Shown here: piece by piece, positions 44,244 through 57,562 of the stretch | Layout: each line of letters opens with the position of its first letter | Position numbering within the stretch: position 1 is the first letter of the stretch | Origin: Tetraselmis striata | Lineage: Eukaryota; Chlorophyta; Chlorodendrophyceae; Chlorodendrales; Chlorodendraceae | DNA length: 64,000 nt | Reading direction: 5' to 3' | NCBI GenBank assembly: GCA_006384855.1 | Contig: VCJN01002489.1 | Location: 186,001 to 250,000 of the forward strand | Notes under the pieces: generated by a model | The model's input: the letters and a program-made list of their open reading frames with translations, nothing else | The model's database searches: none | What the model was told of the DNA's origin: nothing | Program-made: the position numbers and the translations under genes

Positions 44244-47200
44244 TCAAGTCCCCAGGAGTTCACCACCACCAGCGTCGTCCTCATTGCCATCTGCATCGCT
44301 GCCGTCGGGGTCATCAGATGGCAGGCAATCGGCACTGCTGCTGAGATGCATCCGGGTGATGCGCTTTCTTGCTGATACCATGATGTCTTTCCTTCCTGCC
44401 AGGATCTTGCACATCGCCTCGTGCTGAGGCCAGGCCGCGGTCTGGCAGTCCTTGCTGCAGTACTCTGTGATGTAGCATCCCTTGCAGCGCTTGAGGGCCA
44501 CTCCTGAGTTGCTACCCAGCGCCCTGCAGTGCTGACGGTGCGGTGATGTCTCGAGGGAGGCGGCTGGGGGCTCCGTCATGCCGCCCCCGCCTCCCTCGTC
44601 GTCATGTGGAGGAGCACGGGTGCCATCATGCAGACTCGATGTCCCCGCAGCAGTCTCATCAGCGCCAGCTGTAGTCTGAGGTGGAGCCGCGCTGGCGGAG
44701 TCTGCGGCCGCACTCCCATGCAGTGCCGGTACCGGACGAGATGGCGCAGGGCTCGGGAAGCCGCTTGCGAAAGCGTATTGGCAAAGCTCAGCAAACGCCA
44801 TAAGGCGCATGAGCGCCCGGTCGAAGTTCAGCGACTCTCGCAGGGCTTCCTCCTCCTCTCCACCTGGGCGATTGTGGGGGAGGGCGGGGGACCTGCTGTG
44901 TCCACCCCGCACTGGCCGCAGAGCTCGCCCACGAGGTGCACAAGCGCCCCCGCCCAGCCGACGAGGTGAACAGCAGCGACAACCCGAGCCGCAGGGCGCA
45001 CACGGCAGAGTCGGCGCCACATTGGTGTCAGTGTCGCACAGTGCAAGCCAGCAGAGGGCAGGGCAGCATCGTAGAGCGCCACCCGTAACGTGCACGGCAG
45101 CAGAACATTCCGTGCTAGTAGTCATGAAAACCTGACCCTGGGCTTGCACTTGGCGCAAGTCAGCACTTGATAAAAGTATCCTGGCACAGCTCACGATATT
45201 ATAGCACCAGCGGGACAACAAGGAGGCCACCCACACAAATTGGCTACTTATATCTGTGCCTGTCTGTCTGTGTGCGTGTTTGAGGGGAGGGTGGGGGAGG
45301 GGGACATCAAGAGGAAAGAGTATCTTGCCAACGCAGAGGGAGTTCTGGGTTATAGACCGGTTATTTTGATGTAGTTCGGTGCCACGACATCCACCAAACT
45401 AAAACGTACACGGCATGTTCCTCTGGCTGGTACGTCCACTGCTTTGATTCACGAGTACGGCAGCGGGTAGGCCCGCACCACTCGGTCACGTTGTTGTCAG
45501 CGATCTCCCGACTCACACAGCGCAGGTTCAGGAGGACACCGGCGTCTGCAAACTCGAGGGCTCGTGCCAGCTGCACTTCCCAGGGCCTCAGGCTCGTATC
45601 ATGCTCAGCATCCTTGCTGCGCGGCGCCGCACGGACCAGCTGCGGGTAGATGGCGTCCATGCCCCCAAAAGGCATAACAGTGGCCTGGGCAGCGTGGAGC
45701 GGCACCGCATCAGCAGCAGTGCATAGATTGAATGCAGTCAGGCATGACGGCTCGTGTGGGGTTGGAGCAGCGCACGTCACTACCGAGCTCCTCAGGATGA
45801 AGGGGAACAGGCAACTAAATGCATACGCGCCGCGGCAGGGGAGCGGTTGGCAGCTGTACATGCGAGAGCATTTCCATCCGAAGAGGCCTGTACTGGCCGT
45901 TCAGGTGGGCCTTGAGCATGTAGTTGCTCTGGCAGGCGTCCATCAGCCCCCCGCACGTGTTGCTGCGGGCCAGCGCCCGGGTGCGGCTGGGATCCAGGGC
46001 TTGATGATCAGCTGCTGCCCGGCGCCCACTTCCAGCCCCCTCAGCAGGATTATCTTCATGCTCAGCCGTTTCAACACGGCCCTCCTTGCGGCCTGCGTAA
46101 ACGGTTCATTCCCAAGCCGTAAGTCACAGGGAGCATCCGCCGCGGCCAACCACAAAGCAACGCGTACAATGTCGGTGCAGTGTTCATGTGGCCCGTTCAG
46201 TCTCGGTACACAGCAGCATGTCATTTCATCAGGCGATCGGACTGGGGCGCATTGGTCGCGCTGGGTCAATGGTGGCCATGTCAGTTTGTTATGCGAGGAG
46301 TGGAGCTATGCCAGCGGGCAGTAGGAATATGGCGCTACTGATACATGGAAAACACCCTCCCCCTTTCCATGCGCTGATCGAGAGGCAGATTGTCACAGGC
46401 CTAACAGGCCATGGCCATTGTACCTGCAGTCCCCCGGGTTCCCCAGTGCATGTCCAGGGCCCGGGCGCGCACTTCCTCAGACACTCGCATGTAGTGACAG
46501 GCGGAGCTCGACATGAGCCTGCCAGTGTTCATCGTATCATCAGGATGGCCAGAGCATTTTTCTTGAGGTGGGGGGGCGGCGGTTCATGTATGCATGGCAC
46601 GCAAGCCAGTGGTAGTGTAATGCTGAGGTAACAGACATGGATTGGCATGGTATGCACAACAGGCGCTTCAAGAGGTTTGCATGGCTGTCAGCATAACTTC
46701 TTATTGCACCCCACTGCATCGTGGTATGTGTCACATCAGCGCCGGAGTGTTCACGCCCACTCGCACAGCATATTTTGCCACGCCGAACTTCGCGAGCAGG
46801 GGGCGAGGGGGTACGCCTGAGACCGCACCCCATGAGAATCCTTATTATATGCTTTGAATCGGGCTTGTGTGCATCCTACACGAACATCTGATACAGTACG
46901 CCCGACGTAGTTTCGTCTAAATTTGACCTCTGACATACACCTTGTGTCCCCATAGCGCCCGAGATGGCAGATCCTGAGAGCAATTCAGCCCGGGTGGCGG
47001 AGCGCAGCAGACTAGCATGTTGTAATTATTTTCAAGTCTCAAATCGACCTCTGCCAAGTAGGGCGGGTTCGTATTTGCGTTAGTGGCCTCATCACCGCGT
47101 CGGCACCCGTACATGCTGCATGGTGATGCCCACATCACACCGCTCCTGGCTACATTGATTATCGTTGGCCCCCGACTGCACAAGCGCAGCGCATCGGCCT

Positions 47201-48915
47201 GCTGGCTGCGGCGCAGAGGGAGACGGTCTATTATACGCCACCTGACCGCCTGCCACGCCTCATGCCAGTGCCCCAAGGCGCGAGCAGTATGGGCTCTGGC
47301 AACAACGGATTGCGCAGCGGCCTCGTGTAGTGGCACCTTTACTCAGCTGCTGAGCTTTCGCACCAACGCCGGGTCCTCCCCCCTGAAGAAAGGCTTCAGA
47401 TTCTTCACGTTGTAGATACCCTCCTGGAGCTGCCATTGCACGTTGTGAGCAGCAGCGGCACGCGGCCTCGGAGCAGTCACTCATCCTGCGGCATAGTGGG
47501 CATTGGGCGTAACGTCTGCGGCGATATGGGCCACGCTCACAAATGGCTGCCAGAGCTTCCTGGCCAGACTGGACACGCTTGGAGGCACGTTTTCGCGGGA
47601 CATTTCCGGGCCTGAAAGACTGGATATGGACAGAGCCAGTTTGCGGCCAGCTTGAGGCCGCATCTCGGCGAATAGCGAAGCGGAGAACGACAGGGCCCTG
47701 AGCATGCGCAGGATGCTTTCCAGGTAGCCCTCCAACTTTGGCCCGCCCCTGATGCACTTTGACAGAGCTGCTGGTAAGCCCAGGCCCGCCAGCGCTTCCA
47801 GCTGGCCGCCTGCCTCGTCATCTAATGCAGCCAGGTCACAACAGACCATCCGTGAGAAGCTCGTCTGTCTGGCTGGCTATTGGGCCGTGGGCCACATCCG
47901 AGGTGCTTCGCCGGTGGATAGATCACCCCTAAATGGTAGAGCACCACAACCAAACGTGTTCAGCGGAATGCAGAGCGGGCTGCTACCAGGGAACAAAGGT
48001 CGCAGAACAGCTGTTCAGACGGGGGTGTCGGTCCATCATTTAGCGCAGCCGGAACGTGTGTAATAGGGTCTAAGTAGAGGAACTTGGCGTGGGCGGTGTC
48101 AGCAGCAAGTAGGCACGTTGGAATTCATGTGGGATCTTTGATGAGGCACCGCCCTATGTGCCCCCTACTTGTTAGAAAAAGTAACCGCCCCGGGCGCTGG
48201 TAACCGCGAATCCGAGCACACGAGTCGTGACCATGCCTCGGGACGCCTCTGACCTTGGAGAACAGGCAGCATGAGCAGCAGGACGTTCCTGAGAGGCACT
48301 TTCCGCAGCTCGGCAATGGGCTGCAACTCGAGCACAAGGTCCGCGAACGCGAGCAGATTCCTCTCGCCGCAGAGCAGCGGCGACTCCTCCGCGCAGTGCG
48401 AGCCTTCGTCGTTGCAGAATGACTCCAACAACGACTTTGTGATGTCTGCCGCGGGCTGCAGGATTTCCTGCATTTGGAAAAAGTCCAGTGCGGCCACCAG
48501 GGGCATGCATTCCCGGCTGATACGCTCAGACACGCCCAGGAGCAGCTGAAGGTCCCCGAAGAAGTCCGACTTGGGCGTGTCGACTTCCTCTCCTCTGGCG
48601 GCCGCCTTGACGGCGGTGTCCAGCCTGGCCAGCGCGGGCTTGAGCAAGGTTGTGTGTCACCAGGGCCCGCCCCTCGATGCAGGCGGCCAGCCACTGCCTT
48701 AGAGCCGCGAACGCCTCCTTGGCCGGGCTGAGCGTGGACATGTTCCCAAAATGCGACACGGCCAGCGCTGCTGTTCCCTCGTCCAAAGCCGAGACGACGT
48801 CCTTCTCCCTACGACGCATTGTGAGCAATGCTTGGAAGCCTCTTTGTTTGGCCTTCTTATTCCGGCGTGTCGACGACGTCAGGAAACATGCGATCTCAGG
48901 ACGTATGCGGCCCAT
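44244..48915 (-). CDS. MYND-type zinc-finger protein, multi-exon
   Basis: Resolved parts on the minus strand: 48915-48661, 48638-48254, 47821-47541, 45684-45517 and 45114-44244 (TGA). The 45517/45114 junction is phase-consistent with a GTGAGT donor. The N-terminal helical repeat region (MGRIRPEIACFLTSSTRRNK, then LDTAVKAAARG, then LRMLRALSFSASLFAE) resembles the all-helical body of algal MYND proteins. The C-terminus has a MYND finger: KRCKGCYITEYCSKDCQTAA, then a W..H...C tail at about 44420-44500. MYND fingers bind proline-rich peptides in partner proteins. Two frame changes could be ultrashort introns (22 nt at 48639-48660, 29 nt at 44864-44892) or indels. Exons between 47541 and 45684 are unresolved; HNVQWQLQEGIYNVKNLKPF near 47400 may be one. 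It could be two genes. Confidence 0.6.
46830..46935 (+). repeat. RepA dispersed repeat
   Basis: Core tttcgtctaaatttgacctc preceded by an acgaacatctgatacagtac block. Lies in the MYND gene region. Confidence 0.6.
47028..47118 (+). repeat. RepA dispersed repeat
   Basis: Core aaatcgacctctgccaag, then agggcgggttcgtattt and the right end gcgtcggcacccgtacat. Confidence 0.6.
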
Positions 48916-49498
48916 GCTACAGTCCAGGCTAGAGTGGCTGAAGTTGCGGCAAACACATCCGGGCTCGTCGTGCCGCTGAGTTACACGTTGCCAGGGTACA
49001 ATTACCTGAAGTCATGTGAATCCTTCCAAGGAATATGCAAGAAATGCGAGCTGCGACAATATTCACATTTTGCGCAGCTTTATTTCATCGTACGCGCCGA
49101 GACGAGTTCTGCATGAGACTGTCCATATTGATTCGTTGCATCGACTACAACCAATACATTGTTACAACCAACGCATCGTGGCATCTTGGTTGCATGCCCT
49201 ATCGACCGCAAGATTCGAAATGGTAGCAGCGTCGGCGACTACTGCCCACAGCGCAGTCCGACGGCCCGGTAAAACTGTGGCATTAATACTCACGGCAGGG
49301 CCGTCGGTTATTACGAGTCGTAATGGCACCGGGGCGCCAAGGCAATAGGTGGCAGCATTGCAATGTCCGGCCCAATGAGTATGCTCTCTCATGCGCGCGG
49401 CTTCCTAGAACTTCGTCGTAAAAAGGGTGTGTTTTAGTAGAATGTAACTTGGCACTGAAAGATAAGTTGAAATGGTGTCACACGGCAACGCAATTTTG

Positions 49499-49900
49499 TT
49501 AACGCAGGGCGACTCGTCTTGACAGCAGTGCTAGGGCGGCAGCTTGTCTAAGGTAGCTCTTGAACCAGCCCGGCTTGAGAGTGACGCAGCGCTCCGCGTC
49601 GCTAAGGGCGAGATGCAATATGTTCTGGCGACGAGCCTCGTCGTGTTACCCAGTGCCACTCTCAGAAGCCAGGGCGACACGCGCGTGGCTCCTGTTCGAA
49701 TAGGCAACCTCGTTATTTACCTCTTTCGCGAGCCACGTGCTGTAAATGCGTGTCACTTCCGCAAAGTCCCCTCGCTCAAACGCCGCGTTGCCGGCCTGCC
49801 TAAGCTCTTCCGGTGTCGAGGTCAGCTCCACCGAGGACGCCGCTGCGGCAGCGCCACCGTCTCTTTTCGTTGAACCCCTGTCTCTCCGTGCTCGCGCCAT
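49499..49900 (-). CDS. short TPR-domain protein (2 exons)
   Basis: Exon 1 runs from ATG at 49900 to 49650, exon 2 from 49601 to the TAA at 49499-49501. The 48-nt GT-AG intron between them joins in phase. Residues about 25-75 form a TPR: STPEELRQAGNAAFERGDFA, then STWLAKEVNNEVAYSNRSHA. A second helix pair follows after the splice (DAERCVTLKPGWFKSYLRQA). The basic N-terminus (MARARRDRGSTKRDGG) is followed by Ala. Total about 117 residues, short for a TPR co-chaperone, so it may be truncated at the C-terminus or continue through an unrecognised splice. TPRs of this type bind Hsp70/Hsp90 tails; that role is inference. Confidence 0.6.
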
Positions 49901-50880
49901 GACGCCGGCTGTATGTGACGCCGACGTCGTGGGGACGCGCCACACTATACAAGTCATGCGCCAAACTACGGTGGTGATTGATATCGCGCAGTGGGAACTA
50001 GCGTCACAGCGCTGCTATAGGTGTGCATCTTAGCGATCGTTGTGATTTGAAGTCGCGCTGCCTCAGACTGCACACGTGCATGCACGCGCATTGGGCCGCG
50101 GCGGTCGACGACTGCTTTGTCGTGCACACCGCAGGCGGAAGTCAGAGCCCTGGCGCCAGTGTCTGACTGTACCTGGACTGTAATACCAATCATAATATTA
50201 GTCTAATTTGCCCCTCGTCGTGAGTTGCCGTGCAGCGACTATGCATCCTCGACCGCGCGGCAGCATGCCTGCTGCTAGGCCGTACATTACAGGACTACAG
50301 ACCTGCTCCTTGCAATCTATTTAATAAAAGGACGAACATCGTACTGCACCCTCACACCTATAACAGCCCCACACAGGGAAAAAGCGTGCCCAACTTGTAC
50401 AGCAATATATATAATATTTGTCGCTACTGTTATTTCACGTATACATGATAACAACAAACAGAGGGTTATTTGCATTGTATTGTCGTATCCCAGGCATCGG
50501 CTTATTATTGGCACGCTAAGCTCACGGTCAGTTATTCGTGTCTCGGCCGGTTGTTCATCGCGTTGCGCTCGCCCCTCTGCCTAGCTGCCACCGCCGCGTG
50601 AGCTACATGGCACGCTAAGCTCCACGCGCAAGCAGAGCCGCACCATAGCGACCCGACGAAGGTATATGCATACTCATGATGGCGGGCATTTTTCAATATT
50701 TCGCTTCTACAACGCGGCAGCAGATGGAAAAATACGGCCACCTTGTGCGAGCCAGATCAAGTTGTCATGAAACGCCAACCTTGCGACCCATTACTATCCG
50801 CGTTGTACATGACCGACGGGTGCATTTACATCCCACTGACCCCCGGAGGCGTAGACATGGGCTTGACCTGACGGAGCACT
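49901..50880. other. no gene seen
   Basis: Intergenic stretch upstream of the TPR gene (minus) and downstream of the mutase gene (minus); only short ORFs. Confidence 0.4.
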
Positions 50881-50884
50881 ATGC

Positions 50885-51045
50885 AGATGGGACAAAAAAA
50901 CTCGATTTTAAATTTGTTGCAACTTTTGTTCCTGCCAGTCTTCCAACCACGCAGACCAGCTGTCTTACGGCCCGGCTGCATGAAGCCACACAGGGTCGGC
51001 CGTAGCCCGTAGCATGCAGCCCTCGACTATTAAAGCCAGGTGGGA
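50885..51045 (-). repeat. RepB dispersed repeat, copy 3 (inverted)
   Basis: Reverse complement of RepB copy 1: cggcccggctgcatgaagcc, an agcatgcagccctc block, and aatttgttgcaacttttgtt matching the AT-rich end. Lies just downstream of the mutase stop codon. Confidence 0.75.
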
Positions 51046-51152
51046 CCAAATACACGGCTGGGGAGGCTTGACAACAAGGCTCCCAAAGCAACAGCGAGGC
51101 GGAGACGACGACGCGATGGACGCCCTGCCTGGGTAGGTGATCACAGTCCGCC

Positions 51153-54100
51153 TCACGCGGAGGCCCCACCGGACTCGATGAGCTCGATCATGCTGAGCGC
51201 CGCCTGCGGGATCTGCGTCCCGGGGCCAAAGATGGCCTTGGCGCCGCAGCTGTACAGAAAGGGGTAGTCCTGCTCGGGGATGACGCCGCCGCAGACGATG
51301 ATGGTGTTGCCCATGCCTTGCGTGGCCATCTCGCGCACCAGCTCCGGAACCTGAAGGCAACACCGGCGCATAGCCGGACACAAGAGAGTGGGCATGGAGA
51401 TAAGAAAAGGACCACAACGGGATGGCAGCATCACACCCGTCTCCATAGTATTTTCACTGTAATGCCATGCCATAATGACTCTAGTTGTAATGACATTGCC
51501 TTAACGACTCAGTGAGCAGCTGCGACATTATGAGGCAAACTTCAAATTAAACGCCACAATTGAACGCTCGCGGGAAGAGGAGCGACTAGAGCGGTGGCGG
51601 CTGGGGGTGCGGGTAGAGGCTCACCAGCGTCTTGTGGCCAGCCGCCTGTGAGGAGACGCCCACCACGTGGACGTCGGCCTCCATGGCGTGCCGCGCCACC
51701 TCCGCCGCCGTCTGAAACAGCGGCCCGATGTCCACGTCCCAGCCCAGGTCTGCGAGCCCGCCCGCAATCACCTGCGCGGAGGGGTGCGGATTCGTGCGGC
51801 AGGATGGCGGGGGGGGGGGGGGGGGGGGGGTCCCGCTCAAAGCTGCATGGACACAAACCGCGGACTGTGGCAGGAAGGAACGCCGCCCCGGAGGCGCCTG
51901 GCGGCTCGGTGGCTTTATGTACATTTAGTTGCCGTAAAAAAATGCGGTAAACAAGGATTACAGCCCGGGTACAGTAAGGGTGCCAGCGCGGTGATAATAC
52001 CACTGCGAAGCACAACTCGCCCTGCCTGCCAGCGGTCGAATGCAGACGAAACTGTAGTAGGGAATGCTCTTACCTGCTCAATGCAAAGCCCATTTTGAGG
52101 CTCAATGCAAAGCCCAATAAAAGGCGAGCTGTGACCCGTAGTGTATACGGATACACCACCTTTGCTGATCAACGTGATCGTTTTTTCGTTGTGTCGCCGG
52201 CGCCCCATTTGCCCATGCATAAAGTATGAAACAATGTGTCTTACAGGCTGAGTAGTTGGGCGGATACAATTCTTATAAGTACGTCGGATGGCTACGTGAA
52301 AATATCAATGTCGGCATTGCGAGCACACGTAAGCCATATGTCCTCCAAGAGTGAAGCCCAGCTGAACGTGCTGAGGCTGACACGGAACGCCCGGGACATG
52401 TGCCCGAAGGTCACTCAGCAACATGTATGTTCGATTCCGTCTCTTGAGGTCCCAACCATTTCCAGTTCCGACTCTTCAAAACAGTTGGATATGTTTGCTT
52501 TGGATAATGAAAGTAATACCATCTTAAAACATAGATGGCTGCAAACCATTTAGTATGCGGGGTTGCATGGCATAGAAGGGATATGAACACGCACCGGCTT
52601 GACGATACTATACAGATTGCAAGGCGACATCACACGTGGTATGCGCCAGGCCTCGCTGCTGCCGGGGGTGGGGAGGAGGGGGTGGGGGGGGGGGGGGGGG
52701 GGCGCGGGGAAGTTGGGAGGGGGCAAGAGGGGGAGGATGGACATCGCAGCGCATGTGGATAAGCTTTAGTGCTTTAGCGCATGTGGATAAGCGTTTGATG
52801 GGAAGAATGTATTAATATGGTATTGCTTTCATTATCCAAAGAACACTACTGGTTGAGATGCTGAGATGAGCCACGGGGGGGGGGGGGGGGGGGGGGGGTT
52901 CAAGTATTGCTTACCCGGGCGCCGCGGTCGTGGCCGTCCTGCCCCATCTTCGCCACCAGGATGCGGGGCCGCCGCCCATACTCGAGCTCGAACCGCTCTA
53001 TTATAACACAGGGTCAAATGGCGGTTTCCAAGGCGGTTAGGGCCGAGAACACGTGAAGCATGAGTGTGAGTGAGGGTGGGGATGGGTCGCAACAAGGGGC
53101 AATGCCGGGGCGGATCACCTCTTTGCGGATGTTGGGCAATCAGGCAATACCGTAATCCTACTTTGGGTTCCAAGTATATTATTGTATGTCATTTTTTTTT
53201 CGACCCCCTCGCGAAGAAGGAAAACCCGTGTTTATCTGTGAATCAGAATAAACCGTGAACACATCACTGAATATATATATTTACATGAGCGAGCAGCAGA
53301 AGGCGATATCGGAACTGTGGTGCAACACAGTTCCTTGTTGTGACCGCGAACCCAAATTACTAAATGTTACGGGAATATGCAGTCACCGGGCGCACCTGCG
53401 GCCTGCAGGGCCTGTCGGAAGTCGTCGTCCTGGCCGTCGCCGCCGCCGGGCGTACCGTGGTCGCGGCTCTTGCCATACACCCCGGCCACGATGGTGCCGG
53501 TCGCCTGGTGCCGCCCCCACGCCGCCTCCAGCGCGTCGGAGATCTCGCCTACGGTGCAGCGCGCGCGGGCCGCGTCGACCGCCAGCGTCAGCAGGTTGGG
53601 CTCTCGCGAGCTGGACGCCGCCGCGGCCTGCAGGCGCGAGAGGCACTCGGCCGCAGCGTCGCCGTTTCGGCTGGCTCGAATACCCTGACGCCACACAATA
53701 CAGTCAGTGACGCACAGGCCGACCTCCCAGATGGGGAGCAGCGTGGTGTCCCCGTCTACCTGCCGGCGGTTCTTCCTTAACCAGCCACCTCTTCCCGCAG
53801 TCACGAAGTCGATCAACCCCCCCACGGGCGCTCGCTTAGTAGTTAATGGGCAATGAGGGTACTAGGCAATATATATATACACACATACATACATAAAATT
53901 TACATTTACATATATACACATACATAAATAAAAAATATATATATACATATGTGTGTATGGATGTATACATATTTATAGACATATATATGTATGTATGTAT
54001 GTATATATAGATATATATATATATACATACTTATATTCATATGTGGGCGGTACAGGGCTGCCAAGGATGTACACCGGTAGCATGCTTGTACAAAATCTCC

Positions 54101-57100
54101 AACTCGATGGCGCCAAGCACCACATCGTTTTTTTGACCCGCAAAACCAACTAATCCTGAATATCTGTTACCGGTATGCGGCCGGGTTTAAAATAGGGGAC
54201 AGCGGTGGTTTAAAATAGGGAGCACCTGCAGCCGCTCCGTCTGCTGCTTCAGCACGGCGGCGTTGTCGATGGAGCGCACTTCGATGGTCTCCTTCTCGGC
54301 CCCAGGGGAGCGGTACCTGCAGGGGCACATGCACCTGTGACGAGCGGCCGCGCACCTCCCCCCTTCCCAATATAAATGATGTAATGGAAAGCCCTTTGCA
54401 TCGAACGGGTACTGCAGCTATCGTATAAATGGCAAGTTGGTGCACAGACAGCAACACAATCCAGAACCCACGATTTCAGTACTACGTTGCTGATGTTTAG
54501 CCGAATCCACGTCTGATGGAAACACACACGCACACACTTGCTAGAATTTGTTATTTTGTGGGATGGTTAGATCACACTGCTCTTCACGTGCAACGGAGTC
54601 CACTTGTCGGCTAGAAAGTGGCGGACGGGATCGCACTTGTTGACGCCCACGATGGTCTGCGCGCCGCTGTCGATGCCGGCCTGCAGGCGCGCGGCGCACT
54701 CCTCGATGCGCCGCTTGGGCAGCCCCGTCGCGATCGCCTCCGTCATGCCGCCCGCCGCCTCCACCTCCCGCACCACTTTCTGCCGACGCCACACAGCAAG
54801 CACCGCCACACTTACATGTGTGCCGAATGAACGCTTCGAACGTGGCAGCCGATCTGGTCATTCGGCAGCCGCAGGACAACTTCCATTCTCTGTAGGTTGC
54901 TATGGGCACGTTTTCTGACTACGGGTCCTGGTGCGAACACTGTGAATAGGAACCCGACCAGCCTATCAAGAGGTCAAATGTGGATGAAACGATAGCGGGA
55001 TTATTTCGGATGATATTATAGGTTGCACGCAAGCCCAATTTGAGGCTTACGGTAGAGCCGGCCCTTCTTGTAGGTCCGTCTGCGCGGGTACTTTCACAGC
55101 CATTGTGTTGCTGAGATGCGCTATGCCTATGACCTTTCAGCATTGCGCTCCTGCCCTCATCCATCGATCACCTGCGACGTACGATATGGCGACGTATCCC
55201 GATACCAAATTACAGGACGATGCAAGCTAAGGCGGTACCGTTACGATTCGCGAGTGACGATGATAAGAAACCCGCAGGGATCGACACACCAACTGAAAGA
55301 CTCGCAGTCACTCGCTCTAACAACAGAGTAGTGTTTGGGTGATCGGCAGGGACGCGCACTGCTTGACTGTGCGTATGAATATCTTTCCGGTGTCGGCCAA
55401 CTGTTGCCATTCTTGGTGCTGTGCGCACCGGGGCGCCATAGTTTCAAGAGTGGGGAATCCGACACTCCACAGCCCGCGCAGCAGATATCGCAGCATGCAC
55501 GTAAATACGGGCACGGACGCGGCAGTACGAGCACTGCGAATAGGATGCTGCCCTGCCTGCTGTCATGAGGTCAAATGTAGACAAAACGATAGCGGACCTA
55601 TAGCGAATGTTTTTATAATAAGCTGCATGCCAGCCCATTTAAAGGTGCATAATAGGGGTCTCTATAGGCGCGCCGGCACCCGTACATTCTTTTTGAACTA
55701 GATTGCAGTGACGCTTGCGCGCCGCGCCCGTTGTCATATTTTCCTTTTGGAACCACGCGTGGCCGTTGGTGGTGTTTCCGTTGGTTCAGGGCAGGAAGCG
55801 CTATTTGGCACCCGCCCGCATCATGCGCATGGGGACAAGAGGTCAAGAGCGTTTTCAGGCACGGGAGGAGGCGCACCTCTGCGGCCGCCTCCAGCTGCAG
55901 CGTGAGCGACTCCATGAAGTAAGATCCCGCCCAGGGGTCCGCGACCTCGGTGATGCCTGTCTCCTCCTGCGCACACGCATGCAGGTAGCGCAGGCACCCA
56001 GGTGCGGATCAGCCGGGCGCAAGCGTCAGGGCGGCGGGTGCAGCAGCCGGCAGCCGGTGCTCGGCATGTCGAGGCAAGGAAAATGGCCTAGCTAAAAGGA
56101 GGTGAATGGCCAGCGTCCCAACCTGCCTGTGTGGACGCAGCACCGCAGGAGAGAGGGAGGGGACGGGCACTATCATTACACTAATGTACACTGTTATTGT
56201 TATAATGAGAAATAAAGGTCTTATTATTGGGTTCGCAGGTCGCAAAGATAATGAATTGATTTTCGCCATCCAGTCATATATTCCGTACAATATTCGTTGT
56301 GTATTCTGTGAGGTTTCCCGAGCATTCACATTTTCCCTTCTTCACAAGGGTGTCCAAAACAAACACATGTGGCGAACCTAAAGTGTGGCTACTGCATTGC
56401 AAGAACGCTTCCTTTTTTTTCCGGTGGGGGGGGGGGGGGGGGGGGGGGGGGGAGAGGGGGCTGGAGGGCAATTGAATGACGCTCCACCAGAAGGCCATCC
56501 ATCCGAGGGTCAGAGGTCACCTGCAGGATGAGCTGCGTGTTGCGCGCCAGCCGGGCGCTGAAGTCGGTGGGCAGCGCGATGGCCTCGTCGAAGGAGTTGG
56601 TGTGGAGCGACTGCGTGCCGCCCAGCACGGCGGCCATCGCCTGCATGGGGAGCGGGGTGGGGCACGGCTAAATGGCGACCTGGACACCTCAGCTCCGCCA
56701 TCTCCAGCGCGGGGTATGCGTGGGGTAGGCTGCGCGGCGGCGTCACCTCCACGGTCGTCCGCATGATGTTGTTGTACGGCTCCTGGTGAAGAGCGGCGCT
56801 GGGGCGTCAGAGGGGAGTTGATGGCAAAGCGGAGGACAACAGGGATGGCAAGCCAGCGGCAGATCGTCGTTTGTTTTTGTGGGGAAGGATAGGGGACGGG
56901 GTTGGTGGTGTGTGTGTGTGTGCGGGGGGGGAAGCGGGCGGGGGGGGGCGGGGGGGGTCACCTGCGCCGTGAGCGAGTAGCCCGAGGTCTGGCAATGTGT
57001 GCGCAGCATCAGCGACTTCTCATTCTGCGGGTCAAATCTGCACACCACGGGCCAGTGCGGGCGCCATCAGCCTCGCTGTGTCGCAGAGATGTGCAACCTT

Positions 57101-57514
57101 GGGGCAGTAGTGACAGCCAAACCCGCAACCTTGGCTGGTCCGCCAACGCATGGAACGAATGCGTGCTCATTGACCGGCTCTCTGGGAGGAGAGGGCGGGC
57201 CTTCACCTCTCGCGTACAAGGCGCGCCCACAGCCGCCTCGCGGCGCGCAGCTTGGCAATCTCCTCGTAGAAGTTCATGCCAATGGCGAAGAAAAACGACA
57301 GGCGAGGCGCCACCTGCGCGGTGAAACGCCCGAGTCTGCTGAGAGGGCTGTAGGGAACGCTGTCCCGCCATAGCGGGGCGGGCGAGCGAAAGCCTAAAAA
57401 CCGCATCCGCAAGAGAGTGGTGTAAATCTGCGTAGCTCTCTGTAAGAAGCTCGACGCTGGTTGCAATTATCGTCACTACATGAATATAAATAAATAAATA
57501 TTAAATATATGTAT

Positions 57515-57562
<48 letters not shown>

